DNA from: JADLHS01 sp964594985
GTDB taxonomy: Bacteria > Verrucomicrobiota > Verrucomicrobiia > Limisphaerales > JADLHS01
Reading direction: 5' to 3'
Assembly (NCBI GenBank): GCA_964594985.1
Contig: CAZQNQ010000007.1
Coordinates: 1 to 64,000 of the forward strand
DNA: 64,000 nt
Shown here: piece after piece, positions 1-8,618 of the stretch
How the letters are laid out: each line of letters starts with the position of its first letter
Position numbering within the stretch: position 1 is the first letter of the stretch
Program-made: the position numbers and the translations under genes
Notes under the pieces: generated by a model
The model's database searches: none
The model's input: the letters and a program-made list of their open reading frames with translations, nothing else
Told to the model about the DNA's origin: nothing

Positions 1-31
1 AACGTGAGATTTGAGTGACGTGCGCATATTG

Positions 32-142
32 GCCTAACGACCCAAGCTCAGCGACTCCGCGCCCGCAGGCCGTGGAGCGGGCCGGACGTTATCGAACAAT
101 CCAAGCGCGTGACGCGGAGTTCGCTGCAGCGCATGGTTAGGC
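32..142 (-). other. attC: attC recombination site of first integron cassette
   Basis: On the minus strand the site opens with GCCTAAC (142-136) and closes with GTTAGGC (38-32), fitting the attC consensus RYYYAAC / GTTRRRY. Inner arms GCTGCAGCGAACTCCGCG and CGCGGAGTCGCTGAGC are complementary except for extra unpaired bases, as in a folded attC bottom strand. The site starts 7 bp after the stop codon of the cassette gene at 149-463, which is the usual cassette layout. A further cassette would begin beyond the left edge. Confidence 0.88.
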
Positions 143-148
143 CAACGG

Positions 149-463
149 TCAGTCACAAAAACCATAAAGTCCTCTCTCTTGAGTGATCGCAGTCTGGCAA
201 ATCTCATGTAGCTGGCGCAAGGCCGTCTGCATCTGTGGTCTGCCAGCAAATGCGGGTATGACCTGCCGTAACTCCTGGCTCAAACCTGAAAGGTCTGCTC
301 CCTCAAAGCTGACATCCGAATAGAAGTCGGCCATGCGTCCCAACAGCGGCAATCGGCGCAACTCATCAGTGCGATGAAAAAGCTGCGTGTGCATCTGCTC
401 AGGCAATGACAATGCCGGAGGAACACTCTCAGCCAAATCTCCGATGAAGAAGTCGAGTGCCAT
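149..463 (-). CDS. Integron gene cassette protein, unknown function (104 aa)
   Basis: I do not recognise this protein. The frame opens further upstream, but those codons lie across the attI point. The first ATG inside the cassette (463-461, reading MALDFFIGDLAE) lies 15 bp after the recombination point and is the likely start. The protein is soluble-looking, with no signal peptide or membrane segment. Its stop codon is 7 bp from the attC site at 32-142, so the gene fills its cassette. It reads away from the integrase gene, as the first cassette of an integron should. Expression probably depends on a promoter in or near attI. That it is a real gene rests mainly on its position. Confidence 0.7.
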   Translation of the reverse strand: MALDFFIGDLAESVPPALSLPEQMHTQLFHRTDELRRLPLLGRMADFYSDVSFEGADLSGLSQELRQVIPAFAGRPQMQTALRQLHEICQTAITQERGLYGFCD

Positions 464-477
464 GAGCGTGCGAGTTG

Positions 478-484
478 GCCTAAC
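478..484 (-). other. attI: attI integration point of the integron
   Basis: GTTAGGC on the minus strand (484-478) matches the core GTTRRRY recombination box. It lies between the integrase gene (starts at 700) and the first cassette gene, and the same heptamer closes the attC at 32-38, so the cassette spans about 38 to 483. The rest of attI, up to about 620, has no boundaries I can define. Confidence 0.75.
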
Positions 485-525
485 ATTGATATTCAACCAA
501 AGTCAGTTGTGCCGGAATCCGGTTG

Positions 526-591
526 GTTTGAGGTTGAAGCATGGTCTGAATTTAAGTTGCGCTCCCCTGCGCGTCAACTTCAACTTCAAAC
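526..591. repeat. Inverted repeat in the attI-intI intergenic region
   Basis: GTTTGAGGTTGAAG (526-539) faces CTTCAACTTCAAAC (578-591); 13 of 14 positions pair. A second inner pair, AAGTTGCGC and GCGCGTCAACTT, lies between them. The position between the crossover point and the integrase promoter suggests an attI accessory or integrase-control structure, but this is inference. Confidence 0.45.
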
Positions 592-699
592 GGTTACACC
601 GAACCAATCCCCAAACGATTCGCCTCGCCAGGTCGGATTTTGCTTGTCATATATCGCCGCGGAAAGACAAAGTGACTTTGGCTTTACCCGCCACGTTAT

Positions 700-2031
700 A
701 TGAGTGATGCCGCACCTCAAAAAAGCATCTGGTTTCCGGAATGGGCTGCCGCGCTGACTGCTTTGCGGCTCAAGGAATTGGAACGGGCGGCCTATCGCCG
801 GGCGCTCACGGCCTATCTCCGGTTCTGCAAGGAATCCCGGCAGCGCGCGACGGTGGTTTCGGCCCGACAGTTCATGAAGCAAGTGGAGGGGCAACAACGG
901 CTGGGCGTGTCGCAACTGGCTGCGTGGAAGGCGGCGCTTAATTGGTTTTTCAAGGCTGGGAGTTCACAAGAACCGCCGGCGGTGTCGCGGCCATCCCCGC
1001 CGCCGCAAAACTACGCGGCATTATTTTCCGCCAAGGTGCCGCCACTGGCCGCGACGGATCTGGGCGGGGCGGAGTGGGAGCGCAAGTTGATCCGCGAGTT
1101 GCGCAATCGCCATTATCAGTGGCGCACGGAGCAAGCCTATCGCATGTGGGCTAGGCGTTGGGCGCAGTGGCTGGCAGCCGAGCGCCGGCACGGGGGAAAT
1201 GTTTTTCAAGCCGAGGAAGTGGATGTCCGGGACTTTCTGTCGGACTTGGCGACGCGGCAACGCGTGGCCGTGGCGACGCAAAAGCAGGCGCTCAACGCGC
1301 TGGTGTTTCTGGTGCGGGAAGCCTTGGGACGACCGTTGGCGGACTTGGGGCCGTTTACGGCAGCCCGGGCACCGAAGCGGGTGCCGGTGGTGCTCTCGCG
1401 GGGGGAGTGTCAGCGGTTGCTGGTGGCCCTGGAGGGGACCTCCCGGCTGATGGCGGAGTTGCTTTATGGCAGCGGGCTGCGGCTGACGGAGTTGTTGCAC
1501 TTGCGGGTGCAGGATGTGGATTTGGAACGGCGGCAAATAATTGTGCGGGCGGGCAAAGGCGGCAAGGATCGGGTGACGATGGTCCCGGAAAGTTTGCTGG
1601 AGCGATTGCTGGCCCACCGGGAACGGTTGCGGGGATTACATGCGGAGGATCGGGAGGCGAAGGCGCCGGGAGTCTGGCTGCCGGAGGGATTGGAGCGCAA
1701 ATTTCCCCAAGCGGGCAAGGCGTGGGAGTGGCAATGGTTTTTTCCATCGCGGCAATGGCTGCGAGACCCACGCACCCAGTTGCGTCGCCGGCATCATGTG
1801 TTGGACGCCACGTTACAGCAGGCCATCCGACAGGCGGCGGCGCGGGCCCGACTGGACAAGCGGGTGAGTCCGCACGTGTTGCGGCATTCGTTCGCGACGC
1901 ATTTACTCGAGGGCGGGACGGACATTCGCACGGTGCAGGATTTACTCGGGCACAAGGATGTGAGCACGACCCAGCTTTACACCCACGTCATGCAGAAACC
2001 GGGGCTCGGGGTGAAGAGTCCGCTGGACTGA
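700..2031 (+). CDS. intI: Integron integrase, tyrosine recombinase IntI
   Basis: Site-specific recombinase that inserts and excises gene cassettes at attI and attC. Catalytic residues of the tyrosine recombinase family are visible: R261 (SGLRLTELL), K289 (GKGGKDR), H392 and R395 (HVLRH), H418 (LLGH) and nucleophile Y427 (LYTHV). The IntI-specific extra patch is present around residues 325-345 (LPEGLERKFPQ then WEWQWFFPS), and the C-terminus GVKSPLD is typical of IntI. At 443 residues it is about 100 longer than most IntI; the first ~100 residues look like an additional SAM-like core-binding domain before the usual one (about 125-215). It is divergent from the cassette array, the standard integron arrangement. 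The ATG at 700 follows TTATAT almost directly, so the transcript may be leaderless. Confidence 0.93.
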   Translation: MSDAAPQKSIWFPEWAAALTALRLKELERAAYRRALTAYLRFCKESRQRATVVSARQFMKQVEGQQRLGVSQLAAWKAALNWFFKAGSSQEPPAVSRPSPPPQNYAALFSAKVPPLAATDLGGAEWERKLIRELRNRHYQWRTEQAYRMWARRWAQWLAAERRHGGNVFQAEEVDVRDFLSDLATRQRVAVATQKQALNALVFLVREALGRPLADLGPFTAARAPKRVPVVLSRGECQRLLVALEGTSRLMAELLYGSGLRLTELLHLRVQDVDLERRQIIVRAGKGGKDRVTMVPESLLERLLAHRERLRGLHAEDREAKAPGVWLPEGLERKFPQAGKAWEWQWFFPSRQWLRDPRTQLRRRHHVLDATLQQAIRQAAARARLDKRVSPHVLRHSFATHLLEGGTDIRTVQDLLGHKDVSTTQLYTHVMQKPGLGVKSPLD

Positions 2032-2062
2032 GGCTAAAGTCTGAGGTCGGAGGTCTGTTGAG
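2032..2062. repeat. Degenerate heptamer array after intI
   Basis: About four 7-bp units of the type AGTCTAA/AGTCTGA/GGTCGGA follow the intI stop codon directly. The same unit family recurs at 25212-25258 and in inverted form at 30758-30861. I see no inverted partner here. The remaining gap to tilS (2063-2255) shows no convincing gene. Confidence 0.55.
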
Positions 2063-2255
2063 GGGGACAGAGTGGCGTGGGTTTGTTTGCCACACCGCTC
2101 TTTGTTTTTGCTGTCAGTGCCAGGGGGCAATCCGTCGTCAAACCGTAGGTCTTCCGCTTGGAGGTGCGATTCTCTTGTGATCAAACTGAGCGGGATGGAA
2201 GACTTTTGCCGCTATCCCCTTGCTCCGCTTTCAATCAAGCCGTTAGCATCCGGGC

Positions 2256-3620
2256 GTGCAGAGTTTGCGGGAACAGGTCGGGCAATCCATCCACGCGCGA
2301 AAGTTGTTTCGGCGCGGGGAACGGATTCTGGTCGCGGTTTCCGGGGGCGTGGATTCGATGGTGTTGCTTTCGGTGCTGGCGGAATTGGCCGGGGCTTCGG
2401 ATTGGAAGCTCTTCGTGGCGCACTTCAATCATCAGTTGCGCGGTCGCGCCAGTGACGGGGATGAACGTTTCGTGAAGCAGGCGGCGGCGAAGTTGAACCT
2501 GCCGTTTCAGGCGGGGCGGGGCGATGTAAAGTTGTTGAGGAAGGAGCAGGGGATTTCCGTGGAGATGGCCGCGCGGGAATTACGGCATCAATTTCTGGCG
2601 CGGACGGCCCGTCGGTTGCGCTGTGCCGCCGTCGCCGTGGCGCATCATGCGGATGATCAGGTGGAGCTGTTCTTCCTGCGTGTGTTGCGCGGTTCGGGCG
2701 GCGAAGGGGTGGCGGGCATGAAATGGAGTTCACCGTCGCCCGTCAGCAAAAGCGTGCGACTGGTGCGGCCGTTGTTGGAGGTGGGCAAGGCGGCGCTGGA
2801 GGGGTTCGCGCGGGAAAACAAAATCCGTTTCCGCGAAGACGCGACGAATGCGTCGCGGGACATGTTGCGCAATCGCGTGCGGCATGAATTGCTGCCATTG
2901 GTGCGCGCAGAATTTCAACCGGCGCTGAATCGGACGGTTTTGCGGTTGATGGAACTGGTCGGCGCGGACGCGGAGGTGGTGGAGGCGGTGGCGAAGAATT
3001 GGCTGGCGAAGTTTCCGCGGGGCGGGGCGGGGAGTAAACTGGCGCTTGGCGTGCAGCGGCGGGTGATTCAATTGCAATTGCAACGCTTGAAGGTGACGCC
3101 GGATTTTGAGCTGGTGGAGCGGCTGCGGTTGCAACCGGGCAAGCTGGTGTCGGCTGGGAATCAATTTGTAGTCTGCGAGGCAAGCGGCCGGGTGAAACGG
3201 GTGGTGGCGGAGAACCGGGCGTTTGCTGGCGCGGAAAGAAAGTTGAACCTGAAAGCAGGCCGGCACGTCTCATTTGGCGGACTGGAAGTGACCTGGGATT
3301 TTGCGGTTGCCGGGGGATTCGTCCGTCCAAAAACTGAAAGCCGGAGAGAGTTTTTTGACGCGGAACAAGTAGGTGCTACGGTGGTTTTGCGACATTGGCG
3401 GCCCGGCGACCGCTTCCAGCCCATTGGCATGAAAACGGCGGTGAAGTTGCAGGACTGGTTCACCAATCAGAAGATCCCGGCAACCCGGCGACGGGAATTG
3501 TTACTCGCGACGACCGCGGCGGGGGAGATTTTCTGGGTGGAAGGATTGCGGATCGGGGAGGCTTTCAAGCTGACGACAGAGACACGCAAGGTGTTGGCCT
3601 GGCGCTGGAGCGTCGGGTAA
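2256..3620 (+). CDS. tilS: tRNA(Ile)-lysidine synthase
   Basis: Converts the wobble C34 of tRNA-Ile(CAU) to lysidine, using ATP and lysine, so that the tRNA reads AUA. The PP-loop motif SGGVDS is at residues 29-34, followed by the family's FNHQLRG and AHHADDQ segments and RNRVRHELLP in the middle domain. The C-terminal part (LRHWRPGDRFQPIGM, then KLQDWF) matches the TilS C-terminal substrate-binding domain. Length (454 aa) is normal. GTG at 2256 is the likely start, since no better upstream codon is in frame. ftsH follows in the same direction, the tilS-ftsH order seen in many bacteria. Confidence 0.93.
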   Translation: MQSLREQVGQSIHARKLFRRGERILVAVSGGVDSMVLLSVLAELAGASDWKLFVAHFNHQLRGRASDGDERFVKQAAAKLNLPFQAGRGDVKLLRKEQGISVEMAARELRHQFLARTARRLRCAAVAVAHHADDQVELFFLRVLRGSGGEGVAGMKWSSPSPVSKSVRLVRPLLEVGKAALEGFARENKIRFREDATNASRDMLRNRVRHELLPLVRAEFQPALNRTVLRLMELVGADAEVVEAVAKNWLAKFPRGGAGSKLALGVQRRVIQLQLQRLKVTPDFELVERLRLQPGKLVSAGNQFVVCEASGRVKRVVAENRAFAGAERKLNLKAGRHVSFGGLEVTWDFAVAGGFVRPKTESRREFFDAEQVGATVVLRHWRPGDRFQPIGMKTAVKLQDWFTNQKIPATRRRELLLATTAAGEIFWVEGLRIGEAFKLTTETRKVLAWRWSVG

Positions 3621-3684
3621 ACACCCGAAGTCCTGCATTGCGGGGCTGGTGGCCGCATGTTACGTTTTGCCCGCTAATAATATC

Positions 3685-5763
3685 ATGGCTGACGACAATA
3701 AGATGAACGGCGACGACAAGAATCCACGTAAAGCCACCGGCGGCGGTCGGATGCAACCCAGCACCATCGCGGTGTGGATCGCGATCATCGGCGGCATGGC
3801 CCTGCTGTTCACGATGAAGGACAAGTGGGGCGAAGCGCCGCGCACGGAGATTTCCCAATACGATTTCACCCAGAAAATTTATTCCAACCTGATCGCCAGC
3901 GCCAAGGTGAATTACGGCCAGCAGTCGGCGTTGACCGAAATCACCGGCAGCTATTTCGAGACGGATCCCGCGGGCAATCAAGTCGTGGCCAACGGCAAAC
4001 CGGTGGAGGTTTCGTTCAAGACCAAGGTCATCATGACGGAAAGCTTCGCGGATCAGCTCCGGAACGTGAAGCAGATCGAGCCGCGGGAGACGAGCGCGTT
4101 GCTGTTTAATATCATGATCAACGTGCTGTTCCTCGCGGTCTTCGTGTTCCTGATCTGGTTCTTCTTCATCCGCCCCATCCGCATGGCGGGCAAGGGCGCG
4201 CTCAGTTTCGGCAAGAGCAAGGCGCGTTTGCTGGCCAAGGAACGGAACAAGACGACGTTCAAGGATGTCGCCGGGGTCGAGGAAGCGATTGATGAAGTCT
4301 CCGAACTGGTCGAGTTCCTCAAAGACCCCAAGAAGTTTCAACGCCTCGGCGGGCGCATTCCCAAGGGCGTATTGATGATCGGACCGCCCGGTACCGGCAA
4401 GACATTGCTCGCGAAAGCCATCGCGGGCGAAGCGGATGCGGCGTTCTTCAGCATCAGCGGTTCGGACTTCGTGGAGATGTTCGTGGGCGTCGGCGCGAGC
4501 CGCGTGCGCGACATGTTCGATCAGGCGCGCAAGAATACGCCGTGTCTGGTGTTCATTGACGAAATTGACGCCGTGGGTCGTTCCCGTGGTCACGGCCTCG
4601 GCGGCGGCAACGATGAACGCGAACAGACGCTCAATGCGTTGCTCGTCGAGATGGACGGCTTTGACACACAGGAAGGCATCATCATCATCGCGGCGACGAA
4701 CCGGCCCGACGTGCTTGATCCCGCGCTGTTGCGCCCCGGTCGCTTTGACCGGCAGGTGACAGTGAATCTGCCGGATGTGCGCGGGCGGGAAGCCATTTTG
4801 AAGGTTCACGCCAAGAACGTGAAGTTGTTGCCGGAGGTTGATCTTTCGATCATCGCGCGCGGCACGCCCGGTTATTCCGGCGCGGAACTGGCCAATCTGT
4901 TGAACGAAGCGGCGCTCCTCGCGGCTCGCACCAACAAGAAGGGCATCGGCATGCTCGAACTCGAAGAAGCCCGCGACAAAGTGCGCTGGGGTCGCGAACG
5001 TCGCAGCATGGCGATGAGCGACGAAGAGAAGCGCGCCACCGCCTGGCACGAAGCCGGCCACGCGCTCGTGAATGTTTTGCTCAAGCACACGCATCCGTTG
5101 CACAAGGTGACGATCATCCCGCGCGGTCGCGCGTTGGGCGTGACGATGTCTTTGCCGAAGGAAGACGTGCTGAACATGCGCAAGAAGCAGGCGATTGACA
5201 CCATCATCATGACGATGGCGGGGCGGATCGCGGAAGAACTGGTCGTGGACGATATTTCCAGCGGCGCGGCGAGCGACATTCAGCAGGCGACCGCGATGGC
5301 GAAGGCGATGATCATGCACTGGGGCATGAGCGAGAAGCTCGGCAACGTGCTTTACGGCGAGGCGCAGGAGTATGTGTTCCTGGGTCGCGACATGATGCGG
5401 ACGAAGGATTACAGCGAACAGACCGCGCAGCAGATTGACGACGAAGTCAAACGCATCATCAACGAAGCCTATCGCACCGCGAAGGAATTGATTGATACGA
5501 ACCGTGACAAGCTGGAGATGGTGGCCAAGGCGTTGTTGGAATATGAAACGCTCGACGGCACCCAGGTCGAGGATATTGTCCGCACGGGCAAGTTCACGCC
5601 GCCGACCAAGCCGACCGACGCCGGTCCGATGATGGGGGCGCCGGCAGGAACGCCTTTGCCCGAAGCACCGCCGAAGCAGAGTCCGCCGCCGTTGCCCGGT
5701 TTGGGCACGCCCGCACCGGCACCGGCCGCGAAAATCCAGCTTCCGTCCCGCGACCGCCTCTGA
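3685..5763 (+). CDS. ftsH: ATP-dependent zinc metalloprotease FtsH
   Basis: Membrane-bound AAA+ protease that degrades misfolded membrane proteins and regulatory proteins. With the ATG at 3685 it has about 692 residues: a first membrane helix (about 20-36), a periplasmic domain, a second helix (about 145-165), the AAA+ domain with Walker A GPPGTGKT (233-240), and the zinc site HEAGH at 455-459. The C-terminus is a Pro-rich tail (PPKQSPPPLPGLGTPAP) that is longer than in E. coli. An upstream in-frame GTG at 3649 would add 12 residues, but the ATG gives a more typical start (MADDNKMNG). It is 28 bp or more downstream of tilS and probably co-transcribed with it and rpe. Confidence 0.96.
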   Translation: MADDNKMNGDDKNPRKATGGGRMQPSTIAVWIAIIGGMALLFTMKDKWGEAPRTEISQYDFTQKIYSNLIASAKVNYGQQSALTEITGSYFETDPAGNQVVANGKPVEVSFKTKVIMTESFADQLRNVKQIEPRETSALLFNIMINVLFLAVFVFLIWFFFIRPIRMAGKGALSFGKSKARLLAKERNKTTFKDVAGVEEAIDEVSELVEFLKDPKKFQRLGGRIPKGVLMIGPPGTGKTLLAKAIAGEADAAFFSISGSDFVEMFVGVGASRVRDMFDQARKNTPCLVFIDEIDAVGRSRGHGLGGGNDEREQTLNALLVEMDGFDTQEGIIIIAATNRPDVLDPALLRPGRFDRQVTVNLPDVRGREAILKVHAKNVKLLPEVDLSIIARGTPGYSGAELANLLNEAALLAARTNKKGIGMLELEEARDKVRWGRERRSMAMSDEEKRATAWHEAGHALVNVLLKHTHPLHKVTIIPRGRALGVTMSLPKEDVLNMRKKQAIDTIIMTMAGRIAEELVVDDISSGAASDIQQATAMAKAMIMHWGMSEKLGNVLYGEAQEYVFLGRDMMRTKDYSEQTAQQIDDEVKRIINEAYRTAKELIDTNRDKLEMVAKALLEYETLDGTQVEDIVRTGKFTPPTKPTDAGPMMGAPAGTPLPEAPPKQSPPPLPGLGTPAPAPAAKIQLPSRDRL

Positions 5764-5778
5764 GTAAGCTGTCTGCGC

Positions 5779-6474
5779 ATGATCATCGCGCCGTCGCTGC
5801 TCGCTGCCGACTTTGGTAACTTTGCGAAGGACACCATCCGCGCCGGAAAATCCGGGGCGGAATGGTTGCACCTTGACATCATGGACGGGCACTTCGTCCC
5901 GAACATTTCCTTCGGTCCGCACGTCGTCAAAACCCTCCGGCCGCTGACGAAGCTGTTCTTTGACGTGCATCTGATGTGTTCCAAGCCGGAAATCCTGCTC
6001 GAACCTTTTGCGAAAGCCGGCGCGGATCAGATCATCATCCACGTGGAGCTTGGCGATGCGGTGACGCCGTTGTTGTGGAAGATCCGTTCGCTCGGCAAGA
6101 AGGTTGGCCTCTCCATCAATCCGCCCACGGACATCAACTTGGTGAAACCGTACCTCGACAAGATTGATCACCTGTTGGTCATGACGGTGAACCCGGGCTT
6201 CGGCGGGCAGGAATTCATTTACGAGACGCTGCCAAAGATCCAGCAGACGAACACCTGGCGGCGGGAGAAGAATCTCAACTTCACGGTCGGGGTGGATGGC
6301 GGCGTCAACTTCAAGACGGTTGCGGAATGCGCGCGGGCCGGGGCGGATGTGTTTGTCGCCGGCAGTGCGTTGTTCGCGGCGCATAGTCTGAAGCAGGCGG
6401 TCGCCAAGATGCGCAAAATCGTTCACGAATACGACCCAGCCCTGGCGGACCTCAAGTTTACTCTGACTTCATGA
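5779..6474 (+). CDS. rpe: Ribulose-phosphate 3-epimerase
   Basis: Interconverts ribulose-5-phosphate and xylulose-5-phosphate in the pentose phosphate pathway. It is a TIM-barrel metal enzyme with family motifs APSLLAADF at the N-terminus, HLDIMDGHFVPN, DVHLM, MTVNPGFGGQ and VDGGVN. At 231 aa it is near the usual length. It begins 15 bp after ftsH and its last four bases overlap the next start codon (ATGA), so it is translationally coupled to the phosphohexomutase. Transaldolase, its pathway partner, lies at 59948-60913. Confidence 0.96.
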   Translation: MIIAPSLLAADFGNFAKDTIRAGKSGAEWLHLDIMDGHFVPNISFGPHVVKTLRPLTKLFFDVHLMCSKPEILLEPFAKAGADQIIIHVELGDAVTPLLWKIRSLGKKVGLSINPPTDINLVKPYLDKIDHLLVMTVNPGFGGQEFIYETLPKIQQTNTWRREKNLNFTVGVDGGVNFKTVAECARAGADVFVAGSALFAAHSLKQAVAKMRKIVHEYDPALADLKFTLTS

Positions 6475-7886
6475 GCATCAAATTCGGAACGGACGGATGG
6501 CGCGCAGTCATCGCGGAAGATTTCACCTTCGCCAACGTGGCACGGGTTGCGCAGGCCACGGCGGATTATTGGAACGCCAATCCCGTGGCGGGCACGCAGA
6601 AGAAAGTCGTCGTTGGTTATGATCGCCGCTTTCTATCCGACGGATTCGCGCGCTGTGCCGCCGAGGTGTTTGCCGGCAACGGTTTCATCGTCACGCTCAC
6701 GCCCGAGCCGACGCCGACACCTTCCGTTTCCTTCGCCGTCAAAGCGCAAAAGGCCATCGGTGGCGTGATGCTCACGGCGAGCCACAATCCGCCGATCTTC
6801 AACGGCTTCAAACTCAAGTCGCACTACGGCGGCTCCAGCGATTCGGAAACTTGCAAGGCCGTCGAAGGTTGGCTGGATAAGAATCCCGTCCGTAGCGTGA
6901 AACTCGCCGACGCGGTGAAGGCGAAGCAGATCGTGATCAAAGACGTGCGCCCCGCGCACTACGCCGCGCTGAAGAAGCTGGTGGATTTCAAGCTGATCGC
7001 GAAGTCGAAGCTGCGGTTCGCGCATGAAGCGTTGTTTGGCGTCGGCGCGGGTTGCTTCGAGCAGTTGCTCGCGGGCACGACTTGCAAAGTCACCACGCTC
7101 AACGGCGCGCACGATCCATTGTTCGGTGGCATCAACCCCGAGCCGGTCGAGGCGAACTACGGTCGCAGTCAGGCTTACCTGAAGAAGCATCCGCATGATC
7201 TTTGCCTCGTGACGGACGGCGATGCCGACCGCGTCGGTGGCATGGATGGGCACGGCAAGTATCTCACGACGCACATCCTGATCTGCCTGCTGCTGCGGCA
7301 TCTGTTCGTCAATCGCGGGATGCAAGGCCGCATGGTCAAGGCGCTCACCACGACTTCCATGTTGGACAAGATGTGCGCGGTGTATGGCATCGAACTCGTC
7401 GAGACCGGTGTCGGCTTCAAATACATCTGCGCCGAGATGCTTAAAGGCAACGTGCTGCTCGGCGCGGAAGAAAGCGGCGGCATCGGTTTTCCCGGTCACA
7501 TTCCCGAGCGCGACGGTATTGCCGCCGGTTTGATGTTGCTGGAAATGCTCGCGGTGGAACGGACGTCACTCAATCGGTTGATCGCGCATCTGGAAAAGGA
7601 ATTTGGCCCGCACCGCTATGGGCGTATTGACACGCATTTCCCGTTGGAGAAACGCGGCGTGTTGATGGAATTTCTGAAGACTAATCCGCCCGATAAGCTG
7701 CTGCGCTCGCCGCTTGCGGAAGTGAAGTCTTTCGACGGCGTAAAGTTCATTGCGGCAGACGGTTCGTGGCTGATGCTGCGCGGCTCCGGCACCGAGCCGA
7801 TTCTGCGCATCTATGCTGAGGCCAAATCCGACGCCGATGTTACAAAGCTGCTGCGTTTGGGCGTGGCGTTGACAACGCGCGTCTGA
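6471..7886 (+). CDS. Phosphoglucomutase/phosphomannomutase family protein
   Basis: Alpha-D-phosphohexomutase that moves phosphate between C1 and C6 of a hexose, feeding nucleotide-sugar and polysaccharide synthesis. Visible family features: the start KFGTDGWRA, the phosphoserine loop TASHNPP (about residues 102-108), the metal-binding loop DGDADR (about 249-254), the sugar-binding loop EESGG (about 333-337) and the phosphate-binding RGSGTEPILRIYAEA near the C-terminus. The length of 471 aa fits. Whether glucose, mannose or glucosamine phosphate is preferred cannot be decided from sequence. It overlaps rpe by 4 bp. Confidence 0.9.
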   Translation: MSIKFGTDGWRAVIAEDFTFANVARVAQATADYWNANPVAGTQKKVVVGYDRRFLSDGFARCAAEVFAGNGFIVTLTPEPTPTPSVSFAVKAQKAIGGVMLTASHNPPIFNGFKLKSHYGGSSDSETCKAVEGWLDKNPVRSVKLADAVKAKQIVIKDVRPAHYAALKKLVDFKLIAKSKLRFAHEALFGVGAGCFEQLLAGTTCKVTTLNGAHDPLFGGINPEPVEANYGRSQAYLKKHPHDLCLVTDGDADRVGGMDGHGKYLTTHILICLLLRHLFVNRGMQGRMVKALTTTSMLDKMCAVYGIELVETGVGFKYICAEMLKGNVLLGAEESGGIGFPGHIPERDGIAAGLMLLEMLAVERTSLNRLIAHLEKEFGPHRYGRIDTHFPLEKRGVLMEFLKTNPPDKLLRSPLAEVKSFDGVKFIAADGSWLMLRGSGTEPILRIYAEAKSDADVTKLLRLGVALTTRV

Positions 7887-8073
7887 TTTGCACAATCGTT
7901 CTTGGTTGGTCAGTTGCACTTCCCGCGACTGACACCCGCTGGCAAGCTGCCTACTGGCACGGCCATAGCTTTTAACCGGCAGAGGCGCGGTTATTCCCTT
8001 AACCCGGACCTAACCGCTGTCGTGCGTTTGCCAGCGTGAGTACAAATGAACTGAAATCGAACTCGTGTTTCTT

Positions 8074-8517
8074 ATGAAAAAACCGACCAAGAAAACCACC
8101 GCTACTAAAACTGTTCCCGTCGTCACCGCTTCCTCCAGCATTGCGCCTGCGCCCCAACCGGCACCGGTCGCGGCCAAACCAGTTGCAGTTGTTGCATCTG
8201 TTGTTCCAGCCAAGCCTGTTACACCCGTAGCACCGGTTGTGAGCGCTGGACCGGTGAAATCAGCCGCGCCCATCACCATCGAAGCAAAGATTGATGTCGG
8301 CTTCGGCAATAATCTGTTCGTGCGCGGTCAGGGCGAAGGACTTTCGTGGGAACGCGGCATTCCGCTGGAAAATGTGGATTCCAAGACCTGGCGTTTAAGC
8401 GTGCCCGCCAAGGACAAGGTGCAATTCAAGTTGCTGATCAACGACGCCGTCTGGTGCAAAGGCGAAGACCTCGTCGCCGCCCCGGGCAAAAAAGTGGAAG
8501 TGACTCCGGCGTTCTAA
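8074..8517 (+). CDS. Ala/Pro/Val-rich protein with possible carbohydrate-binding domain
   Basis: Unrecognised 147-aa protein. The first ~65 residues are a low-complexity Lys/Thr then Ala/Pro/Val linker. The remaining ~75 (from about PITIEAKIDVG to KVEVTPAF) form a compact beta-rich domain with a spacing that recalls starch/glycogen-binding modules (NLFVRGQGEGLSWERGIPL, then a KVQFKLLIND strand). The domain assignment is inference. ATG at 8074 is preferred over an in-frame GTG at 8065. The 187-bp gap before it (7887-8073) holds no gene that I can support. It is followed directly by the palindrome at 8543-8616. Confidence 0.65.
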   Translation: MKKPTKKTTATKTVPVVTASSSIAPAPQPAPVAAKPVAVVASVVPAKPVTPVAPVVSAGPVKSAAPITIEAKIDVGFGNNLFVRGQGEGLSWERGIPLENVDSKTWRLSVPAKDKVQFKLLINDAVWCKGEDLVAAPGKKVEVTPAF

Positions 8518-8542
8518 GGATTGCCATTTGATCAGGCGAAAT

Positions 8543-8616
8543 GGTAGGGCGCGGCACTCCGTGCGCGCCGTCGTCTGGCTGGCTGAATCGGCGCGCACGG
8601 AGTGCCGCGCCCTACC
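8543..8616. repeat. Perfect 28-bp palindrome, family A
   Basis: GGTAGGGCGCGGCACTCCG... (8543-8570) is exactly complementary to 8589-8616, with an 18-nt loop beginning TCGTCTGGCTGG. A second family member with compensating arm changes lies at 50954-51034. It ends 2 bp from the GH20 stop codon at 8619 and could act as a terminator or mRNA-end structure between these convergent genes. Confidence 0.85.
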
Positions 8617-8618
8617 AA

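Noticed and set aside
3565..6426. Long minus-strand open frame antisense to ftsH and rpe
   Set aside because: It is rich in Arg/His/Gln with no recognisable domain and mirrors the GC-rich codon pattern of the strongly conserved plus-strand genes.
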